DNA of 21,950 nucleotides from JBOGUF01 sp050696075 (GCA_050696075.1 JBOGUF010000032.1:1-21950); one strand, 5' to 3'. Shown: positions 1 through 7,303, counted from the stretch's first letter. Made by a program: numbers and translations. The notes: a model not told the origin generated them from the sequence alone.

Positions 1-151
1 CCACGACGCTCCATCTCTGCCTGGCCGATATCCATTTCACGGTTAGGCTGCAATAGTCCCATCCCGCGGTTTCGGGCGTTACGACAATCAGATCGCCGTC
101 GGCTTGGGCGTCGCGGGATGAATGGAGAAGTAGTCTGGATGCGTCGGTCAT
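1..151 (-). CDS. iolB: IolB-like 5-deoxy-glucuronate isomerase, N-terminal fragment (cut by window edge)
   Basis: Reading the minus strand from an ATG at 151 gives 50 open codons running off the window edge. The peptide has the stretch DLIVVTPETAGWDYCSLTV, which resembles the N-terminal part of IolB/KduI-type isomerases, where a 'TPE-AGW-Y-S-L-V' pattern opens the first cupin domain. IolB is known to convert 5-deoxy-D-glucuronate to 2-deoxy-5-keto-D-gluconate in myo-inositol breakdown. A GGGGAT stretch lies about 10 nt before the ATG as a possible ribosome site. The gene starts 34 nt after the transketolase C-subunit stop, so the three genes are probably one transcript. The call rests on about 20 informative residues remembered from the family, so it is likely but not certain; the catalytic part is outside the window. 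Confidence 0.66.
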   Translation of the reverse strand, partial: MTDASRLLLHSSRDAQADGDLIVVTPETAGWDYCSLTVKWISARQRWSVV

Positions 152-185
152 GGCAGGCGTATCCCCGAGTTGGCGTCGATCACTG

Positions 186-1184
186 TCATGACGCGCGGCC
201 CGCATCCGAGGTCCGATCGCGAAGGAGACGGACCGCCGCCTCCGCGACGTGGCGCGCGGTGAGGCCGTACTTTTCGAGCAAAGCGTCGTTTGGACCTGAC
301 TCGCCGTAGACGTCTCGCCAGCCGACCCGTCGCATACGGGTCGGTCGATGCTCGGCAAGCAGCTCGGCCACTGCGCCGCCGAGGCCACCGATGATCGAGT
401 GGTCCTCCGCCGTGACAAGCCGGTCGGTTTTCTCGGCGAGGGCGATGACGGCGTCATCATCGAGCGGCTTGATCGTCGGTAGATGGAGCACCGATGCCTG
501 GATTCCCTCGGTTGAGAGGATATTCGCCGCGTCGAGTGCGCGAACGGTTTGGACGCCGGTGCTGATGATCCCGACATCGCCGCCATCGCGAAGCAGGACG
601 CCTCGCCCGATTCTGAAGGCATAGTCGTCTGGAAAGATCGTCGGGCTAGGGTCGCGGGTGAGTCGCAGGTACATCGGACCGGGTGTGATCATCATTTCGG
701 CCATCGCCGAGCGCAACTCCACCGTATCGGCCGGAGCGATCGTGACCATCCCCGGCATAGCGCGGAAGACCGCAATGTCCTCGACGGACTGGTGCGTCTT
801 GCCGGTTTTCCCTGTCAGAATGCCGCTGTAGCTGCCGCAGAGCTTGACGTTGAGGTGCGGTTGCGCAACGACTACCCGGATCTGATCGAGTGCTCGCTTG
901 GCCAGGAAGGCGGCGAAGGTGCTAATCCACGGCACGAAGCCGACGGTGGCCAAGCCCGCGGCGACACCGATCATGTTTTGTTCGGCGATCCCCATCTCCA
1001 GAAATCGGTCAGGGACGGCCGCGGCGAAGATGTCGGCCTTCGTCGAGTTTGCCAGGTCGCCATCGAGTACTAGCAGATCTGGATGTGTCGCGGCCAGTTC
1101 GACCAAAGCATTGCCCCAGGCGTCCCGCATCGCGACCTGAGGAGCGGACGTAGACGGATGCACTTCGACGAAGGATGCGCTCAT
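186..1184 (-). CDS. Split transketolase, C-terminal subunit
   Basis: This 332-residue protein is the pyrimidine-binding plus C-terminal half of a transketolase. It opens with a DxxGxAL-like segment (MRDAWGNALVELA), contains DGDLANSTKAD and the FLEMGIAEQNMIGVAAGLA segment whose Glu activates the thiamine diphosphate cofactor in this family, and ends with the regulatory Rossmann-like domain (GIISTGVQTVRALDAA, VLHLPTIKPLD). The start was set at 1184 because that ATG overlaps the stop of the N-terminal subunit (ATGA), the typical pairing of split transketolases; the open frame continues to 1400 but the extra residues have no family likeness. The two subunits together should transfer a two-carbon ketol unit between sugar phosphates. 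The neighbouring iolB-like and sugar genes suggest a dedicated catabolic transketolase rather than the general pentose-phosphate enzyme. Family call is firm; substrate is inference. Confidence 0.9.
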   Translation of the reverse strand: MSASFVEVHPSTSAPQVAMRDAWGNALVELAATHPDLLVLDGDLANSTKADIFAAAVPDRFLEMGIAEQNMIGVAAGLATVGFVPWISTFAAFLAKRALDQIRVVVAQPHLNVKLCGSYSGILTGKTGKTHQSVEDIAVFRAMPGMVTIAPADTVELRSAMAEMMITPGPMYLRLTRDPSPTIFPDDYAFRIGRGVLLRDGGDVGIISTGVQTVRALDAANILSTEGIQASVLHLPTIKPLDDDAVIALAEKTDRLVTAEDHSIIGGLGGAVAELLAEHRPTRMRRVGWRDVYGESGPNDALLEKYGLTARHVAEAAVRLLRDRTSDAGRAS

Positions 1185-2059
1185 GTTGTCCGTCCGTCCG
1201 TAGAGCCCGCGCCGATTTCGGCCAAGGCTTGTACGAGTTCGGCGTCGGTCGGCACCTTGGCGTGCCAATTGAAATCGCCCTCCATGAAGGAAACGCCCTT
1301 GCCCTTCACGGTATGCGCCAGGATGCAGGTTGGCCGCCCGCGATAGTCGAGTGCTGCTTTGAACGCGCGGCGGATATCGGTGTGCGCGTGGCCGTCGCAT
1401 TCGACGACGTTCCAGCCGAACGCTTCGAACTTGGCGCGGGGATCATCGAAGCCATGATCGCGGGTGAATCCGGCGGCAGAGGGCCAGCCGAACTGTGGCA
1501 AGTGGTTGTAGTCGAGAATTACCGTCAGGTTGTCCAGTCGGTGGCGAGCGGCCGTGAAGACCGCTTCCCAAATCTGACCTTCCTGGATTTCGCCGTCGCC
1601 AAGGATGACCCATGTGTGAAAAGGCAGTTGTCGAAGACGGGCGCCGAGCGCCATGCCGATGCCGGGTGACAGCCCCTGGCCGAGTGAGCCGGTCGACATG
1701 TCGAGACCCGGCAGCTTCGACATATCCGGGTGACCTTGCAGTCGCGAATTGATCTCGTCGAATGTGGCGAGTTCCGCGACCGGGTAGTAGCCGCGCAAGG
1801 CCAAAACCACGTAGAGGGCGATCGCCGAGTGTCCCTTGCTCAGGATGCAGCGGTCGCGGGCGGGCCAATGAGGTTGGGCTGGATCGACGTTGAGCACGTC
1901 GAAGTAAAGGGCGACAAGGAGATCGGTGACCGACAGCGGCCCGCCGAGATGTCCCGCGCCCGCGCGATGGATCGACTCGACGATCAATCGCCGCGTGTCG
2001 CGACTGATCTGCTCCAACTCCGAAATCTGGCGATGAAACGGTCTCAGGGCCTGCTGCAA
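1181..2059 (-). CDS. Split transketolase, N-terminal (TPP-binding) subunit
   Basis: This 292-residue protein is the pyrophosphate-binding half of transketolase. Visible motifs are GAGHLGGPLS (His37), LSKGHSAIALY (His77), GHPD at 109-112, GSLGQGLSPGIGMALG, and the ThDP/metal motif GDGEIQEGQIWEA starting at 154 with the downstream DYNHLPQFG, in which the usual second Asn of 'DxN' is kept (N185). The length fits the TktN subunit of two-gene transketolases. The start is a TTG at 2059 preceded by GGAGGG at 2064-2069; no ATG or GTG in frame gives a better fit, and the family's first helix (ISRDTRRLIVESIHRAGAGH) lies just downstream. Its stop overlaps the C-subunit ATG, so the halves should be made in equal amounts. 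Transcription probably starts at the minus-strand promoter at 2126-2155. Confidence 0.9.
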   Translation of the reverse strand: MQQALRPFHRQISELEQISRDTRRLIVESIHRAGAGHLGGPLSVTDLLVALYFDVLNVDPAQPHWPARDRCILSKGHSAIALYVVLALRGYYPVAELATFDEINSRLQGHPDMSKLPGLDMSTGSLGQGLSPGIGMALGARLRQLPFHTWVILGDGEIQEGQIWEAVFTAARHRLDNLTVILDYNHLPQFGWPSAAGFTRDHGFDDPRAKFEAFGWNVVECDGHAHTDIRRAFKAALDYRGRPTCILAHTVKGKGVSFMEGDFNWHAKVPTDAELVQALAEIGAGSTDGRTT

Positions 2060-2063
2060 CGAA

Positions 2064-2069
2064 CCCTCC
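2064..2069 (-). promoter_or_regulatory. Ribosome binding site deciding the TTG start of the transketolase N subunit
   Basis: GGAGGG on the minus strand lies 4 nt before a TTG codon. It supports the TTG at 2059 as start in the absence of a suitably placed ATG or GTG. The short spacing is the one weakness. Confidence 0.55.
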
Positions 2070-2089
2070 AGCGGGTTGCTGTCGCCCGC

Positions 2090-2111
2090 GGGGTGACGTC
2101 GTTGACACCCC
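2090..2111. promoter_or_regulatory. Operator-like inverted repeat between divergent sugar genes
   Basis: A 22-bp imperfect palindrome with arms GGGGTG and CACCCC and a central CG; 8 of 11 symmetric pairs match. It covers the -35 of the plus-strand promoter (2102-2107) and lies just downstream of the expected minus-strand start site. The length, symmetry and CG centre fit a LacI- or GntR-type repressor site, but no regulator gene is in the window, so the family is a guess. Confidence 0.45.
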
Positions 2112-2130
2112 GTTTGTGCGCTGTTAGGTT
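2102..2130 (+). promoter_or_regulatory. Sigma-70-type promoter for the Gfo/Idh/MocA gene
   Basis: A perfect -35 TTGACA (2102-2107), a 17-bp spacer and a -10 TAGGTT (2125-2130). Transcription would start near 2137, giving a 5' leader of about 125 nt before the dehydrogenase. The -10 is weaker (3 of 6 consensus bases). Confidence 0.55.
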
Positions 2131-2155
2131 ACGCCAAGTCCAGGGTACGTGTCAG
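2126..2155 (-). promoter_or_regulatory. Divergent promoter for the split transketolase operon
   Basis: On the minus strand CTGACA (2155-2150), an 18-bp spacer and TAACCT (2131-2126). The -10 is almost exactly the complement of the plus-strand -10 at 2125-2130, so the two promoters overlap and polymerase could occupy only one at a time. Confidence 0.42.
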
Positions 2156-2262
2156 CAGGAAAATCCGGCGCGTGGAACAATGGATCACGGCCGGCGTTCG
2201 ACAGTGTGGGGATTTCAGTTCGACCAGAACAGCAGAGGAGATACCCTCAGGAGAGCGAGTGA

Positions 2263-3393
2263 ATGATGCGCGTCGGGATTGTCGGTTGCGGTAACGTTGG
2301 GTTGCGTGCCTTCATCCCCGCGGTCATCGCGACCGAAGGGTTACAACTCGTCGCGGTGGCTGACCCGACGCCATCGCGTCTTGGCGCGGCGGCTGAGGCC
2401 GGCGGTCTTGAATCCGGCGCGCTTCACCTCAACTGGAGCGAGCTGATCGCGAGACCGGATGTGGACGCGGTGATTGTGGCGACGCCGCAACAGGCCCGTC
2501 CTGAGATCGCGATTGCGGCGGCGGCAGCAGGCAAGCACCTACTCTGCGAAAAGCCGCTGGCCGCGGCTCCCGCCGACGCGACCCGCATGGTTGACGCGGC
2601 CCGACAGCAGGGCGTGCTCTTGGCGACGGTCCACAACTATCAATTCCTGAGCGTGTACGAAGATCTCAAGCAGATCGTGACCTCCGGTGAAATCGGCGAA
2701 CTGGAAGTGGCGACATTGAACTTCCTCAGCGTTGAAGATCGTCCCGGAGCCGGGGACTATCGGCCACGGTGGCGCCACGACGTGGCGCAATCCGGCGGGG
2801 GCGTCTTGATGGATATGCTCCATGCCGTGTACCTCGGCTTCTGGCTATTCGACGCTCGACCGACGCGGGTGAGCGCGTACGTGGATCGTCGTCGCGACGA
2901 CTCCGGTGACGTGGAGGACATCGCGTTAGTCCGGTACGATGTGCCTGGCGGCTGCGTCATGGTCAACATGGCGTGGGGGGAGGGCCCCGGCGGTGTCGAT
3001 TTGATGGGAACAGCAGGACGCGCCTTGCTTGTCACCGAACGTCACGGCACCCACCCGTTTGTCGCGCCGTCCTGCATTCGGGTCGTCGGAAGGCACGGTG
3101 AACGCACCTTCCCACCTGAACCGAACGGGCGGACCGGCCACGCGTGCACCGTCGAGAATTTCCGGGATGCAGTCCTCAACCTGGCTCCCGCGGCGGCGAC
3201 GGGAGAAGACGGCGTCGCCGTGCTCGAAGCTGTTGTCGGCGCCTACGAGTCGGCGACGCTCGAACGCGAGGTTCACTTGCCGCTGAGCCCGGACGATCCG
3301 GTGTACCGCCGTGGGGCTTTGGGCGTCTCAGAGTTGGCGGTGCCGATCGACAACCGGGTCAGGCAGCGCGGTCTGTTCGGGTTCACGGCGTAA
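2263..3393 (+). CDS. Gfo/Idh/MocA family NAD(P)-dependent sugar/inositol dehydrogenase
   Basis: The 376-residue product begins with a Rossmann dinucleotide fold (VGIVGCGNVG, residues 4-13, then VAVADPTPSR), followed by DAVIVATPQQ and the family hallmark EKPLA, whose Lys97 is expected in catalysis. The C-terminal alpha/beta domain has the GGGVLMDMLHAVYLGFW segment, matching the family's 'GGG-L-D---H' signature with Asp and His kept. Members oxidise or isomerise sugars, inositols and related polyols in the cytoplasm. Two ATG codons stand in tandem (2263 and 2266); AGGAG at 2249-2253 gives 9-nt spacing to the first. It is divergent from the split transketolase and precedes a sugar-binding protein by about 100 nt, which suggests an inositol or rare-sugar substrate. 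An IolG-like role is possible given the iolB-like gene, but the sequence alone cannot fix the substrate. Confidence 0.88.
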   Translation: MMRVGIVGCGNVGLRAFIPAVIATEGLQLVAVADPTPSRLGAAAEAGGLESGALHLNWSELIARPDVDAVIVATPQQARPEIAIAAAAAGKHLLCEKPLAAAPADATRMVDAARQQGVLLATVHNYQFLSVYEDLKQIVTSGEIGELEVATLNFLSVEDRPGAGDYRPRWRHDVAQSGGGVLMDMLHAVYLGFWLFDARPTRVSAYVDRRRDDSGDVEDIALVRYDVPGGCVMVNMAWGEGPGGVDLMGTAGRALLVTERHGTHPFVAPSCIRVVGRHGERTFPPEPNGRTGHACTVENFRDAVLNLAPAAATGEDGVAVLEAVVGAYESATLEREVHLPLSPDDPVYRRGALGVSELAVPIDNRVRQRGLFGFTA

Positions 3394-3501
3394 CGAGTAC
3401 TCGACAGGAAGCTCCGAACCTGACAACGGATCCTCGTTGACAGACGATCAATGATGAGCACGTGCGGGGTCCTTCGGTCACTGGCTCATGGGGATCTGAA
3501 C

Positions 3502-4860
3502 ATGACCGAGAGATCTCGTGGCGGAAGGTTTTGCCGGCGCACGCTGTTGGGGATGGCTGCAGCAACTGGCTTGGCCGCGGTTTCAATGGAGCCGAAACTT
3601 CGGGCAGTTGCGGTTGCGAACCATTCACCCGCGCGATTTCAGACGCGACGGCTTGATCCCGTCGAGCTGACAATCGCGGCGATCGACGCGGATATCGCCA
3701 AGATTCAGCCGCTCCTCGACGAGTACGCGCAAGCGAACCGCGTCAAAATCCACGCGGATGCAATTCCCTACGATGACCTCTATGCCAAGCTCAACATTAA
3801 TCTAACCCAGGCGACGGGCGCCTACGACGTCGTCAGCATGGACGATCCGTGGATGCCGCTTTTTGCCGGCGGCGAGTTCCTGAAGAACCTCCACGAGATG
3901 ATGGACAAGGTTGGCCTTCAACCTGATGTCGATCTGGTTCCTCAGTGGTCCGCGCTGGGTGAGTTCCCGGCCGATTCGGGCATGCGGGGTATCCCGTGGA
4001 TTGGCAACGTGCAGATGTTCGCCTGGCGTACCGACGTGCTCGACAAATTGCAGCACGCGGTCCCCGCCACCTGGGACGACGTCTTGTCACTGGCGACGGA
4101 GATAACAAACATGCGAGGCGCGTCCGGGCTTTTCGGGATCGGCGTCCGCGGAGTGGCGGGACAACAGGCGACGACCAGTTTCCTCCCGGTGCTGCGGGCC
4201 TATGGCCTGGACTTGCTTGACCCCGTGACGAGTGAACCAACGTTGAACACGCCGCGCGCGGCGCGGGCGATCGCGCTCCATCTCCATTTGGTGAAGCACG
4301 CGCCGAAAGGCGTTGAGCAGGCAGGGCACGACGCGCAAGGCGACAATCTCACGTCTGGACGCATCGCGATGTCTGGAGACATTTGGCCCGATCAACTCTT
4401 GCAGGCGTTTGACCCTGAGCAATCAGAGGTTGCAACGAAGCTCGCGGTCGGTCCGGAGCCGAGTCAAACCGGCGCCCGAACGCCGCACGTTACGGGATGC
4501 TGGCTGCTCGGCATCCCACGAGAAAGCAGAAACGCTGAGGCCGCACTCGATCTTATCCTCTGGTTGACGGCGCCTGAGCAGCAAAAGCGCATGACGTTGA
4601 GCCGGACGATTCCGCCGACGCGGCTATCGATATTGCGAGACGAAGAGGTGATGGCGGCGCTGCCCTATATGCCGGCCGTGCTCGATGCGGCGATCCATGC
4701 TCTCCCTCGACCGCGTAGTCCGCATTTGCCGGCGATCGAGCAGATTCTTGGACGCTATCTGGCGGACGGCATGCTTGGCCAAATGACAGCTGAAGACGTG
4801 GCGATCCAAGCACAGGATGGGATTTGGGAATTGCTGGTTCGGGAGGGCGCTATCGATTGA
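3502..4860 (+). CDS. Extracellular solute-binding protein of a sugar ABC transporter, Tat-type signal
   Basis: The 452-residue protein begins with a twin-arginine-like signal: basic residues, FCRRTLLG, then a hydrophobic AAATGLAAVS run, and a possible signal peptidase site in AVAVAN. No lipobox Cys follows the hydrophobic run. The mature part fits family 1 sugar-binding proteins: IQPLLDEYAQANRVKIH, YDDLYAKLNINLTQATGAYDVVSMDDPWMPLFAGGEFL, GIPWIGNVQMFAWRTDVLD, TWDDVLSLA, and a C-terminal GCWLLGIPRES...AALDLILWL segment. It should capture a sugar outside the membrane and deliver it to a permease. The start was set at 3502 because the signal follows directly and GGGGAT sits 5-6 nt upstream; an in-frame ATG at 3451 would add 17 residues unlike a signal. 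No permease or ATPase gene follows: the next gene is convergent, 29 nt away. Confidence 0.86.
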   Translation: MTERSRGGRFCRRTLLGMAAATGLAAVSMEPKLRAVAVANHSPARFQTRRLDPVELTIAAIDADIAKIQPLLDEYAQANRVKIHADAIPYDDLYAKLNINLTQATGAYDVVSMDDPWMPLFAGGEFLKNLHEMMDKVGLQPDVDLVPQWSALGEFPADSGMRGIPWIGNVQMFAWRTDVLDKLQHAVPATWDDVLSLATEITNMRGASGLFGIGVRGVAGQQATTSFLPVLRAYGLDLLDPVTSEPTLNTPRAARAIALHLHLVKHAPKGVEQAGHDAQGDNLTSGRIAMSGDIWPDQLLQAFDPEQSEVATKLAVGPEPSQTGARTPHVTGCWLLGIPRESRNAEAALDLILWLTAPEQQKRMTLSRTIPPTRLSILRDEEVMAALPYMPAVLDAAIHALPRPRSPHLPAIEQILGRYLADGMLGQMTAEDVAIQAQDGIWELLVREGAID

Positions 4861-4889
4861 ACCGCTCGACTTTGCGCTCGTCGCCGTTG

Positions 4890-5639
4890 CTACAAGGCGT
4901 TACGAGGGATCATGAGCTTATTGAACTGGGACGCCGCGAGGTCGACATGTCGCTTGCCGTTCCGGAGCGAAATCGCGAAATGGCCAGGCAACAACGCGTC
5001 GAACTCAATCCCGGCGATTTTTCGGGTGCTCTCGGCGTACTCCTGAATCGAGCAGTCGGGGATATTCTGCACGATGATTGTCCCACCATAGAAAACCAGA
5101 TCTCCGGCGATCAGGTAGGTACGATCGCCCCCCTCGACGAGCAAGCAGACGTGGCCGCGACAATGACCGGGCGTGTCGAATGGGGTCACGGTCAGCCGGC
5201 CCACCGTGAACGGTTGACCGTCGACGAGCAGCGGCTCGGAGGGGCAGGCGCGAAAGAGGTAATCGGCCGGGTAGAAGCCGGCCGCTTTGGCGAAGGCCAG
5301 GCTGATCGGTCCTTCGTCGCCCGCCGTCAGGGTGTGCGCGGTCAACTCCGAGCCCAAGACCGTCAGGCCGAGCCGGTCCTTGAAGTCGAGCGCGCCGCCG
5401 GCGTGGTCGGCGTGATAGTGGGTGAGAATGAGTTTGCCGAAACGATCGAGGTGGTAGCCGTCCTCGGCGATCGTCCGCAGGATCGTCTCCGATTCTCCAT
5501 GAGGACCGCCGATGCCGGCGTCGACGAGGGCCAACTCGTCGCCGCCGTCGATCACGTAGACGTGGCAGTCGAGCGGATGGGAGAGATTGAAGCCGGTATC
5601 CCCACCGCCGACCAGACCGACGTCGCTCGTCAGCCTCAC
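4890..5639 (-). CDS. Metallo-beta-lactamase-fold hydrolase (glyoxalase II-like)
   Basis: The 249-residue protein has the complete metal site of the superfamily: THYHADH (His74, His76, Asp78, His79), His159 in TPGHCRGH, Asp180 in IAGDLVF and His220 in LLPGHFA. A two-zinc or Fe/Zn hydrolase is therefore expected, in the cytoplasm since no signal is seen. Substrates in the family range from thioesters to lactones, RNA and phosphonates, and none can be picked here. The start is a GTG at 5639 with no clear ribosome site; RLTSDVGLVGG looks like a natural N terminus. A 16-residue upstream frame beginning ATG at 5686 ends TGA overlapping this GTG (GTGA), so translation may be coupled from it, or a base error may hide a longer N terminus. 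It follows the HAD phosphatase by 49 nt. Confidence 0.86.
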   Translation of the reverse strand: MRLTSDVGLVGGGDTGFNLSHPLDCHVYVIDGGDELALVDAGIGGPHGESETILRTIAEDGYHLDRFGKLILTHYHADHAGGALDFKDRLGLTVLGSELTAHTLTAGDEGPISLAFAKAAGFYPADYLFRACPSEPLLVDGQPFTVGRLTVTPFDTPGHCRGHVCLLVEGGDRTYLIAGDLVFYGGTIIVQNIPDCSIQEYAESTRKIAGIEFDALLPGHFAISLRNGKRHVDLAASQFNKLMIPRNAL

Positions 5640-5686
5640 GTCACGTTCGCTATCTGGACGAGGGCGAACTCCACGTGTGAATCCAT
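5636..5686 (-). CDS. Possible 16-codon leader ORF coupling the HAD and MBL genes
   Basis: ATG at 5686 lies 2 nt after the HAD stop TAG (5691-5689) and encodes MDSHVEFALVQIANVT before TGA. The TGA overlaps the GTG of the next gene as GTGA. With no other ribosome site for the GTG, re-initiation from this mini-frame is plausible. It may instead be chance or a frameshift artefact. Confidence 0.25.
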   Translation of the reverse strand: MDSHVEFALVQIANVT

Positions 5687-5688
5687 CG

Positions 5689-6546
5689 CTAACTTCCGAT
5701 AATGGCGTCCATCAGGGCAGGGAGGTCATTGAACACGAGGTCGGGATGGACCTGAGCGTTGGGGATGTCGTCGCGCGTCGATACGCCGGTCAAGACCAGG
5801 ACGGTCAGCATCCCCGCCCGCTTGCCCGCGACGACGTCGGTGTCGAGCCGATCGCCGATCATCGCGGCTTCGATGGGGGCAACGCCCATCTGATCCAACG
5901 CCTCCAGCAGCGATACCGGCTCCGGCTTGCCAATGACAATGGGCGACGTGCCGCTGGCCGCGGCGACGGCCGCGACGATGCTGCCGCATCCAGGCAGAAG
6001 TCCCTCCTCGGTTGGCAGGGTGAGGTCGGCGTTGGTCGCGACGAATATGGCTCCAGCTCGAATCGCGGCATTCGCGTACTTGAGCTTCTCGTAGGTAAAG
6101 CTGGTGTCGATGCCAACTACGACCGCCGCCGGAGTTTCCTCGCCGTACTGGACAGGGCGGAACGTCGTGTTCGAAAAGAGCTCAGAGCGCAGGGAGGGAG
6201 CTCCGATGACGAAGAGGCCCGCGCCGGGCGGGAGGGTCTGGACGAGGAAGTCCCGCGTTGCCATACCCGAGGTGAGGATCGCCTCCTCTCCGACGGTGAC
6301 ACCCATGCCAGCCAGCTTGGCGACGTACTCAGCGGCGGTCGCTGAGGAGTTATTCGTCGCCAGCATGTATGTGCGACCGCGAAGGTCGAGCGCATTGAGC
6401 AGGTCATTGACGCCGGGGAGGACCGTCCGTCCCCGGTAGAGGACTCCGTCCATGTCGAAGACAAAGCCGCGCGCGGCCTTCAATCTGGCGGCGTGTCCCA
6501 TGGCGGGCTCGGCGCTGGTTTCCCTCGGTTGCGTCTCGATCGACAT
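5689..6546 (-). CDS. HAD-IIA family phosphatase (NagD/phosphoglycolate phosphatase-like)
   Basis: The 285-residue protein carries the four HAD motifs: FVFDMDGVLYRG with nucleophile Asp31 and acid Asp33, motif II LATNNSSAT, the Lys of VIGKPEP, and motif IV MIGDRLDTDVVAGKRAG binding Mg2+. The 'DMDGVLYRG...NNSS' pattern with a cap between motifs II and III is typical of subclass IIA, which includes NagD, p-nitrophenyl phosphatase and some phosphoglycolate phosphatases. It hydrolyses a phosphate ester in the cytoplasm; the substrate is unknown. The ATG at 6546 is used; an in-frame ATG at residue 16 (MGHAARL) is an alternative, as the first 24 residues are not part of the fold. The gene lies 27 nt after the PfpI-like stop, suggesting one transcript. 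Confidence 0.88.
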   Translation of the reverse strand: MSIETQPRETSAEPAMGHAARLKAARGFVFDMDGVLYRGRTVLPGVNDLLNALDLRGRTYMLATNNSSATAAEYVAKLAGMGVTVGEEAILTSGMATRDFLVQTLPPGAGLFVIGAPSLRSELFSNTTFRPVQYGEETPAAVVVGIDTSFTYEKLKYANAAIRAGAIFVATNADLTLPTEEGLLPGCGSIVAAVAAASGTSPIVIGKPEPVSLLEALDQMGVAPIEAAMIGDRLDTDVVAGKRAGMLTVLVLTGVSTRDDIPNAQVHPDLVFNDLPALMDAIIGS

Positions 6547-6573
6547 CGGGGCGGAAACTCCAATCGCGATCTA

Positions 6574-7128
6574 CTAACCGCGCACGCCCGCGGTCATCTG
6601 AGGCACGTCGGCTTCGAGGCCGAGTGTTTGCGCCATCGCCTTGTCGAAGGCGGGAAGATCGGCCGGGGTGCGCGAGGTAATCAAATTGCCATCGACGACG
6701 AGTTCCTGATCGACATAATGCGCTCCCGCGTTGATCACGTCGTCCCGGATCTTGCTGACGCACGTCACCGTGCGGCCGTCGAGCACCTTGGCCGAGATGA
6801 GCAACTGTGGACCGTGGCAAATCGCCGCGACCGGCCGACCCGATTCGACGAACCGGCGGGTGAAGTCGACGGCCCGATCATCGATGCGCAGATTCTCAGG
6901 TGCGCCACCGCCGGGAATCACAAGCAGATCGAACGCCTCGAACTGTTCCGGGGAGATGTCGTCAAATGTCGCGTCGGGACTGAGACGCGCGCCCTTTTTC
7001 CCCTCGATCTCTGATCGGTCGAGACCGATGACCGTGACCTCGACCCCACGCTCCTCGAGAAATGCCTTGGGATCGGTCGCTTCGATATCTTCGAAGTTGC
7101 GCGCGAGCACCATGGCGGCGGACTTCAT
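6574..7128 (-). CDS. PfpI/DJ-1 family protein (deglycase or protease-like)
   Basis: The 184-residue product has the type 1 glutamine amidotransferase-like fold of PfpI/YhbO proteins: N-terminal MVLARNFEDIEATDP with the acidic residue of the active site, VIPGGGAPENLR, and the nucleophile elbow AAICHGPQLL with Cys104-His105, then DVINAGAHYVDQELVVDGNLITSRTPADLPAF, a classic C-terminal signature. Relatives act as chaperone, protease or glyoxal-derived adduct deglycase in stress defence; which applies is not settled for the family. The start at 7128 is fixed by a strong AAGGAGGA at 7133-7140; the open frame continues upstream to 7266 but that part has no family likeness. It leads a minus-strand run with the HAD and metallo-hydrolase genes and is divergent from an M20 peptidase. 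Confidence 0.9.
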   Translation of the reverse strand: MKSAAMVLARNFEDIEATDPKAFLEERGVEVTVIGLDRSEIEGKKGARLSPDATFDDISPEQFEAFDLLVIPGGGAPENLRIDDRAVDFTRRFVESGRPVAAICHGPQLLISAKVLDGRTVTCVSKIRDDVINAGAHYVDQELVVDGNLITSRTPADLPAFDKAMAQTLGLEADVPQMTAGVRG

Positions 7129-7132
7129 CGGT

Positions 7133-7140
7133 TCCTCCTT
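7133..7140 (-). promoter_or_regulatory. Strong ribosome binding site fixing the PfpI-like start
   Basis: AAGGAGGA on the minus strand, 4 nt before the ATG at 7128. It rules out the longer reading to 7266. Confidence 0.8.
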
Positions 7141-7231
7141 CACGTTCCTGTATTGCGGGTAGGAAGCGAGTCTGGCTCGTCCCAGCATCATCTCCGGCGG
7201 GATGGCTGCCAAATAGTCGTGCGCTGAACGT

Positions 7232-7259
7232 CCGACATTCGCAGCCACGGCAGTATACT
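7232..7259 (+). promoter_or_regulatory. Promoter for the M20 peptidase gene
   Basis: A -35-like CCGACA (7232-7237), 16-bp spacer and a good -10 TATACT (7254-7259). The start would be near 7266, giving a leader of about 38 nt. The -10 is inside a 10-bp perfect palindrome, CAGTATACTG (7251-7260), so TATACT also reads on the minus strand, but there no good -35 follows. Confidence 0.5.
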
Positions 7260-7303
7260 GGCGCACCGTTCATGGTGGGACGGCAGATTGGTCTGGAGGA
7301 GAC

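Noticed and set aside
1185..1400. 72-codon upstream extension of the transketolase C subunit
   Set aside because: It lies inside the N-subunit gene in another frame; the ATGA overlap at 1181-1184 is the natural start.
3437..3442. TTGACA before the sugar-binding protein gene
   Set aside because: No acceptable -10 at 16-18 bp, so I do not call a promoter; the gene may be read from the dehydrogenase promoter.
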